64,000 bases of DNA from Cordylochernes scorpioides (taxonomy: Eukaryota > Arthropoda > Arachnida > Pseudoscorpiones > Chernetidae): NCBI GenBank assembly GCA_030710605.1, contig CP092868.1:31251363-31315362 (forward strand). Reading direction: 5' to 3'. A program made the position numbers and the translations under genes. The notes below the pieces were generated by a model. It was not told the origin of the DNA. It saw nothing but the letters and a program-made list of their open reading frames with translations, and did not search any database. Shown here piece by piece: positions 19,013-29,443 of this stretch. Each line of letters opens with the position of its first letter. Positions within the stretch are counted from its first letter, which is position 1.

Positions 19013-20181
19013 AAACACAAGGTAATAAGACCAAATCAAAATAAATAAATAGTGTGTGATGTTTCGGTAACAGCATTGTTACCATCTTCAGACAAAAGTA
19101 CTGAATGAGAAATTTTACCACAGCATTCTCATTCAGTACTTTTGTCTGAAGATGGTAACAACGCTGTTACCGAAATGTCACACACTATTTATTTATTTGG
19201 TCTTATTACCTTGTGTTTATAATCTACTAGCCGAATGACCCGGGCAACGCCCGTGTTTTACCCGATTGAATGTTTTTATTCAAATACTATTTGTTACAAT
19301 TATAAATTGGAGCCGTGGATGTCACTCTTGTGAAACGTCCCGCTCCAAACTTTACATGTACATTAGGTCAGCTGGTATTACCCCTCATTTTCACCGCTAG
19401 AGGCGCGAGCGAATTGACTTTTTGTAAATATAGATAATTATAAAGATAGAAGCTTCTATAGAAGATAATGATAATAATGATGATGCGCGCGCATCCGTGA
19501 CAGCGATGAGGAATTGAGGAAAGACGGTCGTGAATATATATTAATAACTAGCGGATGTGTACCCGGCTTCGCCCGGGTTTTATCCGAGTGAAAGTTTGCC
19601 TAACGAATATTATATATTATGAAGTATAATAAACAATGTTAAAGTTTAGTTTTAATTATTAATCAAGATTGTGTGTGAATATGTGAGAAAGATGTAATAT
19701 CGTTGTTGTTTTCTTGGCCGACTGTTTTACATATGGTGTTATCTTAAAATTGCTTGTTTTGAATATTTTTTTAGATTGAGTTGAATGAATTGCTGAATTT
19801 TTTTTTGTATTTATATATAAATAAAATTAACTCTGTTGATTTTTTTTGTATTTAATCGATAACAGCGAAGTTACGCATGTTAATGTTAGGGAAAAATATT
19901 TTGATGTTAAGCAAAACCTGCTCCATCTCGTTTTACATAAATGTTGAAAATTTGGTCGAAATTGATGCATTGTAATGAAAGTTTTTAGTGAACAACACTT
20001 ATGAAATTTGCATTTTATTAATATAAGATAAAATAATAATAATAATATAATAATAATTATTATTATTATTATCATTAGATAATGATAATGATCATAATGA
20101 TGATGCGCGCGCATCTGTGACATGAGGAATTGAGGAAAGATGGTCGTGACTATATATGTTGATAATCCAAATTGTGCCTTA
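19013..20181 (+). mobile_element. Hairpin retroelement P, copy 6, with nested insertion
   Basis: The fold-back part (19013-19231) and the end of the tail (20163-20181) are separated by about 930 bp of another repeat family. The direct repeat TCAATAGAATCAT flanks the whole (19000-19012 and 20182-20194), so both parts are one original insertion. Confidence 0.8.
19232..20160 (+). mobile_element. Two head-to-tail copies of an unclassified repeat (Z)
   Basis: Both copies begin ACTAGC and a hairpin-forming GC block (CCCGGGCAACGCCCG near 19246; CCCGGCTTCGCCCGGG near 19562). Both end with GATGATGCGCGCGCAT and GAGGAAAGACGGTCGTGA (19477-19535; 20098-20150). The first copy is about 315 bp, the second about 610 bp. 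A third 5' start is at 20221. The GC hairpin head is common in animal retroelement relics, but I cannot name the family. Confidence 0.5.
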
Positions 20182-20321
20182 TCAATAGAATCATGTATTG
20201 AGCAATTTTTTTATTAAAAGACTAGCTGAATGACCCAAGCTTTGTCTGGGTTCTTCTTGAGTGAATGTTTCCTCAATTTTATATTGTTTTAAAAAGTAAC
20301 AAGACCAATAATAATTAATTA

Positions 20322-20815
20322 TTAAAATGTTTTTGACGATTCAGTAACAACGCTGTTACCAAAATGTCAAAAGCATTTCAAAAATTTATTTGAATTTGGT
20401 CGTCACCTTATGTTTCTAATCTCATTCAGTACTTTTGTCTGATGATCGTAACAACACTGTTACCAAAATGTCAAAGGCATTTCAATAATTTATTTGAATT
20501 TGGTCGTCACCTTATGTTTCTAATCTCATTCAGTACTTTTGTCTGATGATCGTAACAACACTGTTACTGAAATGTCAAAGGCATTTCAATAATTTATTTG
20601 AATTTGGTCGTCACCTTATGTTTCTAATCTCATTCAGTACTTTTGTCTGATGATCGTAACAACACTGTTACTGAAATGTCAAAGGCATTTCAATAATTTA
20701 TTTGAATTTGGTCGTCACCTTATGTTTCTAAACTTATTCAGTACTTTTGTTTGATGATCGTAACAACACTGTAACCGAAATGTCACAACACTATTTATTT
20801 ATTTGTATTTGATCT
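20322..20815 (+). repeat. Tandem array, 104-bp period, hammerhead-like units
   Basis: CTGATGATCGTAAC recurs at about 20439, 20543, 20647 and (as TTGATGATCG) 20751, and the GTTACC/TGAAATGTC block at 20355 and 20459 onward, a constant 104-bp period over about five units. Each unit holds CTGATGA, a hairpin GTAACA-ACAC-TGTTAC, GAAATGTC or AAAATGTC, then TTATTTGAATTTGGTCG. The units are relatives of the loop and one arm of hairpin element P. Confidence 0.85.
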
Positions 20816-20825
20816 TGTTAACTTG

Positions 20826-20977
20826 ACACTCTCGCTAGAGGACACCTCTCTACATAGGACAGTTTTAATCATCAAAAATGTATTATTTAGTAACTCTCCG
20901 GTAAGAGGATACCTCTCCTTAAAGAAAATTTTGGCTCTGCAACTAAGTTCTGTCCTTTAGAGAGAGGTTCTACTGTA
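20826..20977. mobile_element. Tigger/pogo-type MITE T2, left end truncated
   Basis: It keeps GAGGACACCTCTCTACATAG and the right terminus GAGAGGTTCTACTGTA but lacks the left terminus. Confidence 0.7.
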
Positions 20978-21008
20978 CGACTAATTAATAATAATAACAT
21001 CTTTTAAC

Positions 21009-21097
21009 TACAGTAGAACCTCCCTGTAAAGGACACCTAATTACAGAGTCAAAGTGTCCTTTAAGAAGAGGTGTCCTCTTTCAGGAGAGTTTCTAAA
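21009..21097. mobile_element. MITE T2 left half
   Basis: TACAGTAGAACCTCCCTGTA and ~90 bp of T2, interrupted at 21098 by T3. A near-identical left half follows T3 at 21379. Confidence 0.75.
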
Positions 21098-21380
21098 TAC
21101 ACCTATCCCCTGATTTACACGGTACTTGTTTTACACGTTTTCGCTTTTACATGGTTTTCCAAATAAGTTTTTTTTTGTTTTGTTATCACACTATACTAAA
21201 TGCTACTGTGATTGAACACATGCGCTGTGTACACATCTCACGAGGAATCCCGAGCTTATGTGCTGACTACATATTTTAACCTGTCAATGCATTTTATTTT
21301 TATTTCTGTGTACACCTAACCCCCGATTTACACATTTTTCTCAGGAACGTATCTACCGTGTAAATCGGGGGATAAGTGTA
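21098..21380. mobile_element. Tigger/pogo-type MITE T3
   Basis: A TA-bounded unit with termini TACACCTATCCCCTGATTTA and AAATCGGGGGATAAGTGTA. A second internal left-type end (TACACCTAACCCCCGATTTA) is at 21311. Non-coding. Confidence 0.75.
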
Positions 21381-21998
21381 CAGTAGAACCTCCCTGTAAA
21401 GGACACCTAATTGCAGAGTCAAAGTGTCCTTTAAGATGAGGTGTCCTCTTTCAGGAGAGTTTCTAAATACAGTATAACCTCGTTAATTCAACACACACAA
21501 ATTCGACACTCTACCTTAATTCGACCATATTTTGATGTCCCAACCTCCGGCCTATCAAATAACAAACCGTAATTCAACAGTATCGATAATACAACAGTTC
21601 TGATAGTTCCACCATTTTAAAATTCGAATATCGACAGTTGAATGTCTTTTTACCTACAACTTAATCGCTAAAAAAGTATTACCGCGGCAGAAGCGGCGCC
21701 GATAGAATCGCGCCTGCGCACTTTTGGTTTCTGTTAGTTTAAGTTTCACTTTGCAGTGCCGTTGTGCAATGTCGCGAGTGTTATTGTTTTTTTTTTTTTA
21801 CGCAGGAATTTAGGCTTCGTGCTCTAATTAATAATAATATTTTCTTTTTAATTTTCACACACAGCATTAAAATACTTTAGTTATTTCAAAATTTACAAAT
21901 AATTTTCTTTTAAATAAATAAATATTCATGAAATGTAGCCACAATGATTATGATAACATTTTATTTCAATATTCCATCTCCGTGTTATTATAAAAGAT

Positions 21999-22199
21999 TT
22001 GAACACAAAATCAATAACACCTGCAGCAGCAGTGGATGCCTTTAATACATTAAAAACTATTTGTTGTTTAAAACACATTCCAGAGGAAGAAAGACATGCA
22101 TGTTTTTTTTTTTTAAAAGAGCATCTGGAATACATCCTGAATAGGATTTCAGTGCAAAAACTGACATCTATAAAGGAATTTTTAAAAAGATCTTCATGA
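21999..22199 (+). pseudogene. Tigger/pogo transposase C-terminal fragment
   Basis: The plus frame reads AAVDAFNTLKTICCLKHIP, later FLKEHLEYILNRISVQKLTS and IKEFLKRSS before the stop. The helix with DAFNTL and the final KLTSIKEFLK resemble the C-terminal tails of Tigger/CENP-B-like transposases. Its place inside an element with Tigger termini supports the call. Confidence 0.55.
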
Positions 22200-22410
22200 T
22201 TATTTTTAAATTTTCTTTTTATTTTCCATATTTATTTCCTTTCAACTGCTATATTCTTCAATTAAAATAAAATATTATTTGTAATTATTTATGTTTCAAA
22301 AATATGTATTATTGCCATTTTGTTCCTGATACTAAAAGTTAATCACGAAAATAAAAAAATAAATATAAAAAAAGTACATATAATGTTTTCAATTAATATC
22401 ATTAATTTAT

Positions 22411-22499
22411 TGATGAGGCACAATTTGGATTGTAGATTATAAACACAAGGTAATAAGACCAAATTTATTTATTTGGATTTGGTCTTATTACCTTGTGTT
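22411..22499 (-). mobile_element. Hairpin retroelement P, copy 7, minimal form
   Basis: Only 89 bp: fold-back arms AACACAAGGTAATAAGACC and complement with almost no loop, plus the tail (GAGGCACAATTTGG as seen on the plus strand). It is flanked by the 14-bp direct repeat TATCATTAATTTAT at 22397-22410 and 22500-22513. It shows that arms and tail alone are enough for insertion. Confidence 0.85.
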
Positions 22500-22883
22500 T
22501 ATCATTAATTTATATTACAAAGCAATTTAAAAAAAAAAAATATTTTAGTGAGTTAGATGATTAGCTAATCATATCTAACCTTAATTCAACACTTCCTTTA
22601 ATTCAACTGAAAGCTCTGATCCCTTGGGGTGTTGAATTAAAGAGGTTTGACTGTAGTAAAAATGGTAATTTTACAAATGAAAAATCTAACCTTAATTCAA
22701 CACTTCCTTTATTCAACCGAAAGCTCTGATCCCTTGGGGTGTTGAATTAAAGAGGTTTGACTGTAGTAAAAATGGTAATTTTACAAATGAAAACTGTGTA
22801 GAGAGGTGTCCTCTAGCATGAGTGTCCTCTCATGGAGGTTCTATTGTACATTAATCTCCCATGAGAGACCATAGCCTTAACAC

Positions 22884-23060
22884 CAGTGTTGGGCAAATAT
22901 TAATTAAAATGATTTATTAAAGATTAACAATTGATTAATTGTTAATTGTAATTTTCACAATTAACAATTAATTAATTGCACTTTTCTAATTAACAATTAA
23001 TTAATTGTTAATTGCACTTCAATTTAATTGAAAAATAATTTTTTAATGCCCAACACTGCA
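22884..23060. mobile_element. hAT-type MITE
   Basis: Termini CAGTGTTGGGCA and TGCCCAACACTG enclose AT-rich sequence made of TTAATTAATTGTTAATTG blocks. CAGTGTTGGGCA is a common hAT terminus. Confidence 0.75.
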
Positions 23061-23213
23061 TTTCAGTACCACTCTCTTCTCGAACATGCTGTCCGACAAT
23101 TTGTGACTCTTTGGCAGATTTGTCATTGTCGCAAAAGAAAAAAGGCGTTCAACTGCAGCTGACAATGGTAAAGGTGTGTTGTATTTAATAAAAACACTTT
23201 TTATCTCAGGCAG
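23061..23213 (-). pseudogene. hAT transposase C-terminal dimerisation fragment
   Basis: The minus strand reads NTPLPLSAAVERLFSFATMT, then KLSDSMFEKRVVLK. SAAVERLFS...L is the hallmark of the hAT C-terminal dimerisation region. It lies between two hAT ends (22884-23060 and 23212-23288) and is about 50 residues long, too short to be active. Confidence 0.8.
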
Positions 23214-23288
23214 TGTTGGGCAAATATTAATTAAAATGATTTATTAAAGATTAACAATTGATTAATTGTTAATTGTAATTTTCACAAT
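23212..23288. mobile_element. hAT-type terminus, truncated
   Basis: A second copy of the left part of the hAT MITE (CAGTGTTGGGCAAATATTAA), cut at 23288 where Tc1 transposase sequence begins. Confidence 0.7.
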
Positions 23289-23860
23289 TGTCGCGCGGTG
23301 GGGCGTTCCACAAAATCTGCTGGATTGGACTTTTCTCCACGTCGACGCCGCACGCGTACATGGCTACTATCACTGGACAAACAGAAGCGTGACTCATCTG
23401 ACAACACGACCCTGTGCCATTCCGTCATCCACGTCAATCTAGAGTCGGCACCATTCCAAACGTTGGCATCTTTTCAGTGGGGTCAATGGCAGTCTTCTTA
23501 CCAGACGAAATGAATGCAACCAATCGACGGAAAATTGTTCTGGTTGAGATGGAATGAGCTAGAGTGTCTTGCACATTTTGCAGAATGGAGGTACAAGTTA
23601 CATGTAGGTCCGCCACTTCTTGTCGAAGGATACGCCGATTCATGCGTGCTGACGTCCCTCTCGCTGCACAGGCATTCCTATAAATTATCTCATTTCCTTT
23701 TACCAACCATCTTCTCCACAGTCGGTGCAGCGTGGACGCACCCAGGTGTATGTCAGCTGCGATTTGACGTATGAACCTGCCTTTTTCAGTCAGATCACCA
23801 TGCCTTTCGTAAAACATCTGTCTGCTGGAACTGCCTCCGCTGACGACGGCCTGGCATTAT
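23289..23860 (-). pseudogene. Tc1/mariner transposase fragment (broken)
   Basis: The minus-strand start (about 23855) reads MPGRRQRRQFQQTDV, then shifts frame. The main frame (23817-23434) carries a paired-type HTH with IAADIHLGASTLHRLWRRW. After another shift, the part to 23289 reads VVLSDESRFCLSSDS and RGEKSNPADFVERP, the block with the first catalytic Asp of the DDE triad. The remaining D and E are missing because the hAT terminus cuts the gene at 23288. Confidence 0.8.
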
Positions 23861-24164
23861 TTGCTATTACACGTGTCTTTTTAAAACAAGAACAAAATTT
23901 CCACGATGATTTTACTTAAATAAATAACGGAATAAATACTGTCATTTCTGCAAGTTCCTTCCCCTATATCTTAATCCACATGCGTACAAGAGCTGCGCAT
24001 TTCACATCATTTGCATAACTCGGTGAGACGCGTCTACCTTGAAATTTGGCCCCTCTCTTTCTTGGTGTTCCATTTTTAATGTCGTGCAGTGTATATATAT
24101 ACTGGCAGACATTACACGTGTGTATGTCAAAAAAGACCCTACCTACCTTCACTGTTCTGAAGAG

Positions 24165-24358
24165 CTACAGAGAGTTGATCATCTTTTCAGCCGTTTGTTT
24201 GGCATTCCTGAGAAATAAGATATAATCAACTAACCTGTTTGGAATGACCCACCTCAACCCTACATCTATGGCCAGCCTTCCAAAGTTAACCTCAGCATGG
24301 AACTTCCTCGTCAACTGGTTCAACTCAGCAATCAAAACAGGGTGGAGTAAAAGCGCTT
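24165..24358 (-). pseudogene. Coding-like remnant, unidentified
   Basis: The minus strand is open for about 63 codons: LLLHPVLIAELNQLTRKFHA, then EVNFGRLAIDVGLRWVIPNR and a tail ending KMINSL before TAG. It looks protein-like (amphipathic, few rare residues), but I do not know the family. It has no good acceptor upstream, so it may be part of a processed copy. Confidence 0.3.
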
Positions 24359-26480
24359 TGCACTAGTCCATACTGGTGAATTGGACTTCCCTGGGTAGTT
24401 GGCGTTCTGCGTTTCAGAATCTGGATTATAAATATCTTTCTATCATAATTCTAAGGTGGTTTCATAAAGAACCCTGAGAATTTTATGATTTCTTCCTCCT
24501 TTTAGGTAATGGACATTCGCTGGAAAAAATTCAAGTCTCAACTCCCAGCAGTTTCAAGGTGAAATCGTTGAAATCGGGCATCGCATACAGCATTTTTAAA
24601 ATTCGTACTTATCCATATCAAGAAATTATATATCTTCTTCATTGAAAAAAAAAAACAATTTCATTATCTAAAATGAGATCCAATAAAAATAATTAAAATA
24701 AATACATTCTATCGTGAGTGGAAAAGAGGATATCATAAAGGATAACATTATGACAAAGAAATAATTTGTGTTGAAGTTTAAGACTCTCAATCAAGGAAAA
24801 GTTTTTTATTTAATACAGTATAAAGCAAGATGTTAGAATAGCAATAAAGGCATAAAAGAAAAAAAAATTAACTATAAGAAGGAAGAATTTACAAACATGC
24901 TTCTTTCAGCGCCTCCATGAGTGTTGATTTGTCAGTCACTCCTTCCAAACTCTTTGAATCCTTTCCAACATTTGATTTTTTTTGGATAACTAATTAATAC
25001 TTTATCTTGAAGATAGAGGTTGTCTGGCCGGCATTCAAATTTCTGTAAAAAAAATTGTACTAAATTCGAAAAATCGCGTGAGAACGCCCTTGCAATCTCA
25101 GAACAATTTTGAACGCCTTGCCAAATGTTTTATTTTTATTTATTTCAAACGTTGAGAAAAATAAAATTTTAACTGGACGAAAAGTCTATTTTTTTTTACA
25201 GAAAAAATAATTAAAGTTTTGATATATTAATTAACAATTTGATAGCTAATTTTAATTATTTAATTACTGGAACATTAACACGTTATGAACAGCCGAAGCT
25301 GAACAAGTTCATCAAATGTTTTCATTGTAAGTGCATGTCTTCTTAGTAAGTAAAAAAATATATTAGTAAATATAAATAGAGTCGCGGCGCCTTGAGCTTT
25401 TTTTTTTTTTGTAATTTGTCGAAATCAAGACTTCTGTGATAATGAAAACAGAGCAGTACTACTGAATGAGGATAATCCAAGAATTTTGAAGCCTTCTTTA
25501 ATCGTGGTATTTGGAATCCTAAAAAAAAAAAAAAAACATTCGCAATTAAAAAAAAAAAAGAAACAAATATATTATTCATAGAAAAAATGGTCAGATGAAT
25601 TTTTATTTTCTAATAATCTGTTTTGAGAGCTCTTATCTAAAAAGAGTTAAATAATTTGATCGTTTCCAAAAGTAAAAGATAGTTTGCTGGATAAAGCTGG
25701 GCTTTGCTTTCCATCAACTATATAAAAGAAACGCATTGCCAGTAAATTTATCTGTGTAAAATTTTAACGATAGATGGCAATTAAATTTAATTTACTAATA
25801 TATATATATAGTTTGTAATAACGAAAAGATTCAAAAGTTTGTGTTGAACCGAAATATAATTTTTCTAATTGAAATTTTTAATGATGCACGTTTGAATTAA
25901 AGGTAAGTTAAATTTTTTATTTGCTTTATGAAAATATGTTTAAAATATTTGTTTACATTCCTTATTGAAGCGAAGTGTTCAAAATTTTTAGATAAAATAT
26001 TCCAGCGAAAACATGTTGGGACTCAAAGGTAAGTTTTTATTATTTCTTTTATATACGCTTTCTTGAATATTTAGTAAAACACACACATTTTAAGAGAGTT
26101 TTCGACATTTGGCCCAAAACCGAGACTAAGTCTCTCATTGGTCGTGACGTCAGTGTGACGCTCAATGTAAACAAAGGATATGATTGATTCTTTTTCACGT
26201 CACTACCTCGGGTATTGTCTGATTGGCTGGATGGTTCCAACTCATCGATATAGAATTTTTTAAAAATAAAAATAATTGAAATACCTTTTGTTACTTTAAT
26301 ATTTATAAAGGCCGTTTTTTTCCTATTTAATATTATCTCCAGAATGTATTTTTAATTTTTATATCTCCAGAATTTTTTTCAAATTTTTATATTGGTGTAA
26401 TGTTCTCAAACTTAAAAAAAAAATAGGGACAAAGTTAGGGAGACACAGTAACATACAATTAAAAATAAAAAAGTACTTAT
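24359..26480. other. AT-rich region, no gene recognised
   Basis: Long AT-rich sequence with homopolymer runs. One short GC-richer patch (26100-26230) stands out but carries no convincing frame. Confidence 0.4.
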
Positions 26481-26940
26481 ATGCTTACGTAAGCTAAAGC
26501 ATACAATAAAATTAAATATACGTGTTTTAATTTTAATAATTTTAATAAATGCACGTGTTTTAATTTTAATATATTTTTATATATGCACACAATGACAAAA
26601 ATATTTAAGATTGCAAATGCATACAAACGTGTTTTAAATTTTATTTAATAAAAATCTAAGCTGACAAATTCTTACGTAAGCTAAAGCATACAATAATATT
26701 CATTAAACGTGTTTTAATTTTAATATATTTTTATATATGCACACAATGACAAAAATATTTAAGATTGCAAATGCATACAAACGTGTTTTAAATTTTATTT
26801 GATAAAAATCTAAGCTGACAAATGCTTACGTAAGCTAAAGCATACAATAATATTAATTAAACGTGTTTTAATTTTAATATATTTTTATATATTAAAAGCC
26901 TAGGCATACAATTATACAAAAATACAATTATATGAACATA
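26480..26940. repeat. AT-rich tandem duplication with TTACGTAA palindrome
   Basis: CTTACGTAAGCTAAAGCATA recurs at 26484, 26671 and 26825 (spacings 187 and 154), with shared AACGTGTTTTAATTTTAATA and GCACACAATGACAAAAATAT between. The same AT-rich family (TAAGCTTAAGCATACA) occurs near other Merlin copies at 39430, 40515, 52900 and 54500, so it may be Merlin non-coding flank. Confidence 0.65.
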
Positions 26941-27097
26941 ATCGTTAAAAAAAATAACAGATAAATATAAATGACAGATTCATTTAAAAAAAAAATTATT
27001 ATTCAGTGGGCCGAATTTTCATTTATTCTTTTCATCTGAAAAAAAAAAAAAAAGGTTATTCGAAGAGTTAATATAGACAAAATAACTACTCACCTAA

Positions 27098-27930
27098 CTA
27101 GCCAGGGTATATCTTTCTTATATCCTTGAAAAATTGTTTAATGAGCAGTTGTTGGCTGTTTTTATTTGTTCTTGGATCCACATAATGCTTCCTTCTCCAC
27201 CAATACTCCGAAAGATAAAATTCAAGAGAATCTTTTACTTTCCTTTTCCCCACGTGTAATTTTTTTGCTGCGCCCCAGGTGGCCTCGATATTATTCGTAT
27301 GTGCTCCCGTTTCCGGGTCTTTAAAATGTAGTTTGTGGTTAACCACAAGGTGGTCGAAACCTTCTTGATCCAGCTTGTAGTAGGATCGAAACCCATCCGA
27401 AATAATGGTGGTGCCAGGCAAAACATATTTTTTTATAACCGCAATGAGAGTACGGCCCTACGGTCGGCGACCACCTGGAAAAAAAAATCTTTTGTTTCCA
27501 CGTCTACACCGCCAAAAACCCAATGTCCTTCGGCAGTTTTGGCACAGTGATTTTTAGTTTTCTTATTGTGGCCAAACAGGCTCTCGTCTATTTGCACCTG
27601 TTTGCCTTTACCACCAATTTTCGGAGGGTCGTCCAGATATAGAAGGTAGCAAACCTCCCTGCAGAAGTTAACCCAGTGCGTTACTGCGTCATCAGATACC
27701 CCAGACTGCTCTGCAATGGTCTTTATATCAATCTTTACCACCCACAGTGCAGTCATTGTTATAATTTGGTGGAGTTTTAAGGTCGATTTCTCAAACCAAG
27801 TTCCGCATCGCAAACTTGTTCTAATACTATGCACTCCAATTTTTTTAGATGTGCTTCTACATCGCCATACTACATGATCTGTGTTTGTATAGGATTTCAG
27901 TTCCATATCTCTGCCACAGTGCGGGCATGT
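27098..27930 (-). pseudogene. Merlin transposase, leftmost copy with the native C-terminus
   Basis: This is the only array copy with the full C-terminus: after WWRRKHYV it continues DPRTNKNSQQLLIKQFF and ends RKIYPG before the stop. Zinc-binding CPHC, the HTH-like region and the QIDES, SDGF and NNIEATW blocks are all present. One missing G near 27454 (in the Arg-Ala codons between the first and second catalytic Asp) breaks the frame. Without that lesion it would be a complete Merlin transposase of about 300 residues. Confidence 0.85.
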
Positions 27931-28738
27931 CCTCCACATAATGCTTCCTTCTCCACCAATACTCCGAAAGATAAAATTCAAGAGAATCTTTTACTTTCCT
28001 TTTCCCCACGTGTAATTTTTTTGCTGCGCCCCAGGTGGCCTCGATATTATTCGTATGTGCTCCCGTTTCCGGGTCTTTAAAATGTAGTTTGTGGTTAACC
28101 ACAAGGTGGTCGAAACCTTCTTGATCCAGCTTGTAGTAGGATCGAAACCCATCCGAAATAATGGTGGTGCCAGGCAAAACATATTTTTTTATAACCGCAA
28201 TGAGAGTACGGGCCCTACGGTCGGCGACCACCTGGAAAAAAAAATCTTTTGTTTCCACGTCTACACCGCCAAAAACCCAATGTCCTTCGGCAGTTTTGGC
28301 ACAGTGATTTTTAGTTTTCTTATTGTGGCCAAACAGGCACTCGTCTATTTGCACCTGTTTGCCTTTACCACCAATTTTCGGAGGGTCGTCCAGATATAGA
28401 AGGTAGCAAACCTCCCTGCAGAAGTTAACCCAGTGCGTTACTGCGTCATCAGATACTCCAGACTGCTCTGCAATGGTCTTTATATCAATCTTTACCACCC
28501 ACAGTGCAGTCATTGTTATAATTTGGTGGAGTTTTAAGGTCGATTTCTCAAACCAAGTTCCGCATCGCAAACTTGTTCTAATACTATGCACTCCAATTTT
28601 TTTAGATGTGCTTCTACATCGCCATACTACATGATCTGTGTTTGTATAGGATATCAGTTTCATATCTCTGCCACAGTGCGGGCATGTCCTCCACATAATG
28701 CTTCCTTCTCCACCAATACTCCGAAAGATAAAATTCAA
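27857..28738 (-). CDS. Merlin transposase, open monomer M1 (293 codons)
   Basis: The enzyme would cut and join transposon ends by a DDE mechanism; Merlin is the eukaryotic relative of IS1016/IS1595. In the 293-codon frame the zinc-binding Cys pair (CPHC) is at residues 19-22 with a further WRC Cys near 41. An HTH-like segment (IAEQSGVSDDAVTHW) lies at 89-103. The catalytic residues are D132 (QIDES), D196 (ISDGF) and E233 (NNIEATW). The first ~14 residues come from the next monomer's C-terminal coding read in another frame, and the last ~26 from the neighbour's N-terminal coding, also out of frame, so both ends are junction products. The native C-terminal ~30 residues are missing. Whether it is transcribed is unknown. 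Confidence 0.8.
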   Translation of the reverse strand: MNFIFRSIGGEGSIMWRTCPHCGRDMKLISYTNTDHVVWRCRSTSKKIGVHSIRTSLRCGTWFEKSTLKLHQIITMTALWVVKIDIKTIAEQSGVSDDAVTHWVNFCREVCYLLYLDDPPKIGGKGKQVQIDECLFGHNKKTKNHCAKTAEGHWVFGGVDVETKDFFFQVVADRRARTLIAVIKKYVLPGTTIISDGFRSYYKLDQEGFDHLVVNHKLHFKDPETGAHTNNIEATWGAAKKLHVGKRKVKDSLEFYLSEYWWRRKHYVEDMPALWQRYGTEILYKHRSCSMAM

Positions 28739-29443
28739 GAGAATCTTTTACTTTCCTTTTCCCCACGTGTAATTTTTTTGCTGCGCCCCAGGTGGCCTCG
28801 ATATTATTCGTATGTGCTCCCGTTTCCGGGTCTTTAAAATGTAGTTTGTGGTTAACCACAAGGTGGTCGAAACCTTCTTGATCCAGCTTGTAGTAGGATC
28901 GAAACCCATCCGAAATAATGGTGGTGCCAGGCAAAACATATTTTTTTATAACCGCAATGAGAGTACGGGCCCTACGGTCGGCGACCACCTGGAAAAAAAA
29001 AATCTTTTGTTTCCACGTCTACACCGCCAAAAACCCAATGTCCTTCGGCAGTTTTGGCAGTGATTTTTAGTTTTCTTATTGTGGCCAAACAGGCTCTCGT
29101 CTATTTGCACCTGTTTGCCTTTACCACCAATTTTCGGAGGGTCGTCCAGATATAGAAGGTAGCAAACCTCCCTGCAGAAGTTAACCCAGTGCGTTACTGC
29201 GTCATCAGATACCCCAGACTGCTCTGCAATGGTCTTTATATCAATCTTTACCACCCACAGTGCAGTCATTGTTATAATTTGGTGGAGTTTTAAGGTCGAT
29301 TTCTCAAACCAAGTTCCGCATCGCAAACTTGTTCTAATACTATGCACTCCAATTTTTTTAGATGTGCTTCTACATCGCCATACTACATGATCTGTGTTTG
29401 TATAGGATTTCAGTTCCATATCTCTGCCACAGTGCGGGCATGT
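28688..29443 (-). pseudogene. Merlin monomer M2 (frameshifted)
   Basis: It differs from M1 by one extra A in the A tract near 28990-29000 and by loss of CA near 29059. Together these split the frame between the first and second catalytic Asp. There is no Tyr-to-stop change. Confidence 0.8.

Larger units (their letters stand above)
21468..22655 (+). mobile_element. Tigger-type element T4 (internally deleted)
   Basis: Termini TACAGTATAACCTCGTTAAT and TTAAAGAGGTTTGACTGTA at TA. It holds a transposase C-terminal remnant (21999-22199), a hairpin element P copy (22411-22499) and AT-rich filler. The catalytic region is gone. Confidence 0.7.
21379..22849. mobile_element. MITE T2 split by a larger Tigger-type element
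   Basis: The left half is 21379-21467 and the right end is near 22780-22849 (GGAGGTTCTATTGTA). Between them lies element T4. A 110-bp segment at the T4/T2 boundary is tandemly duplicated (T4 right ends at 22655 and 22765). Confidence 0.75.

Noticed and set aside
23298-23774. Plus-strand ORFs over the Tc1 remnant
   Set aside because: The minus strand carries clear HTH and SDES transposase motifs; the plus frames do not.
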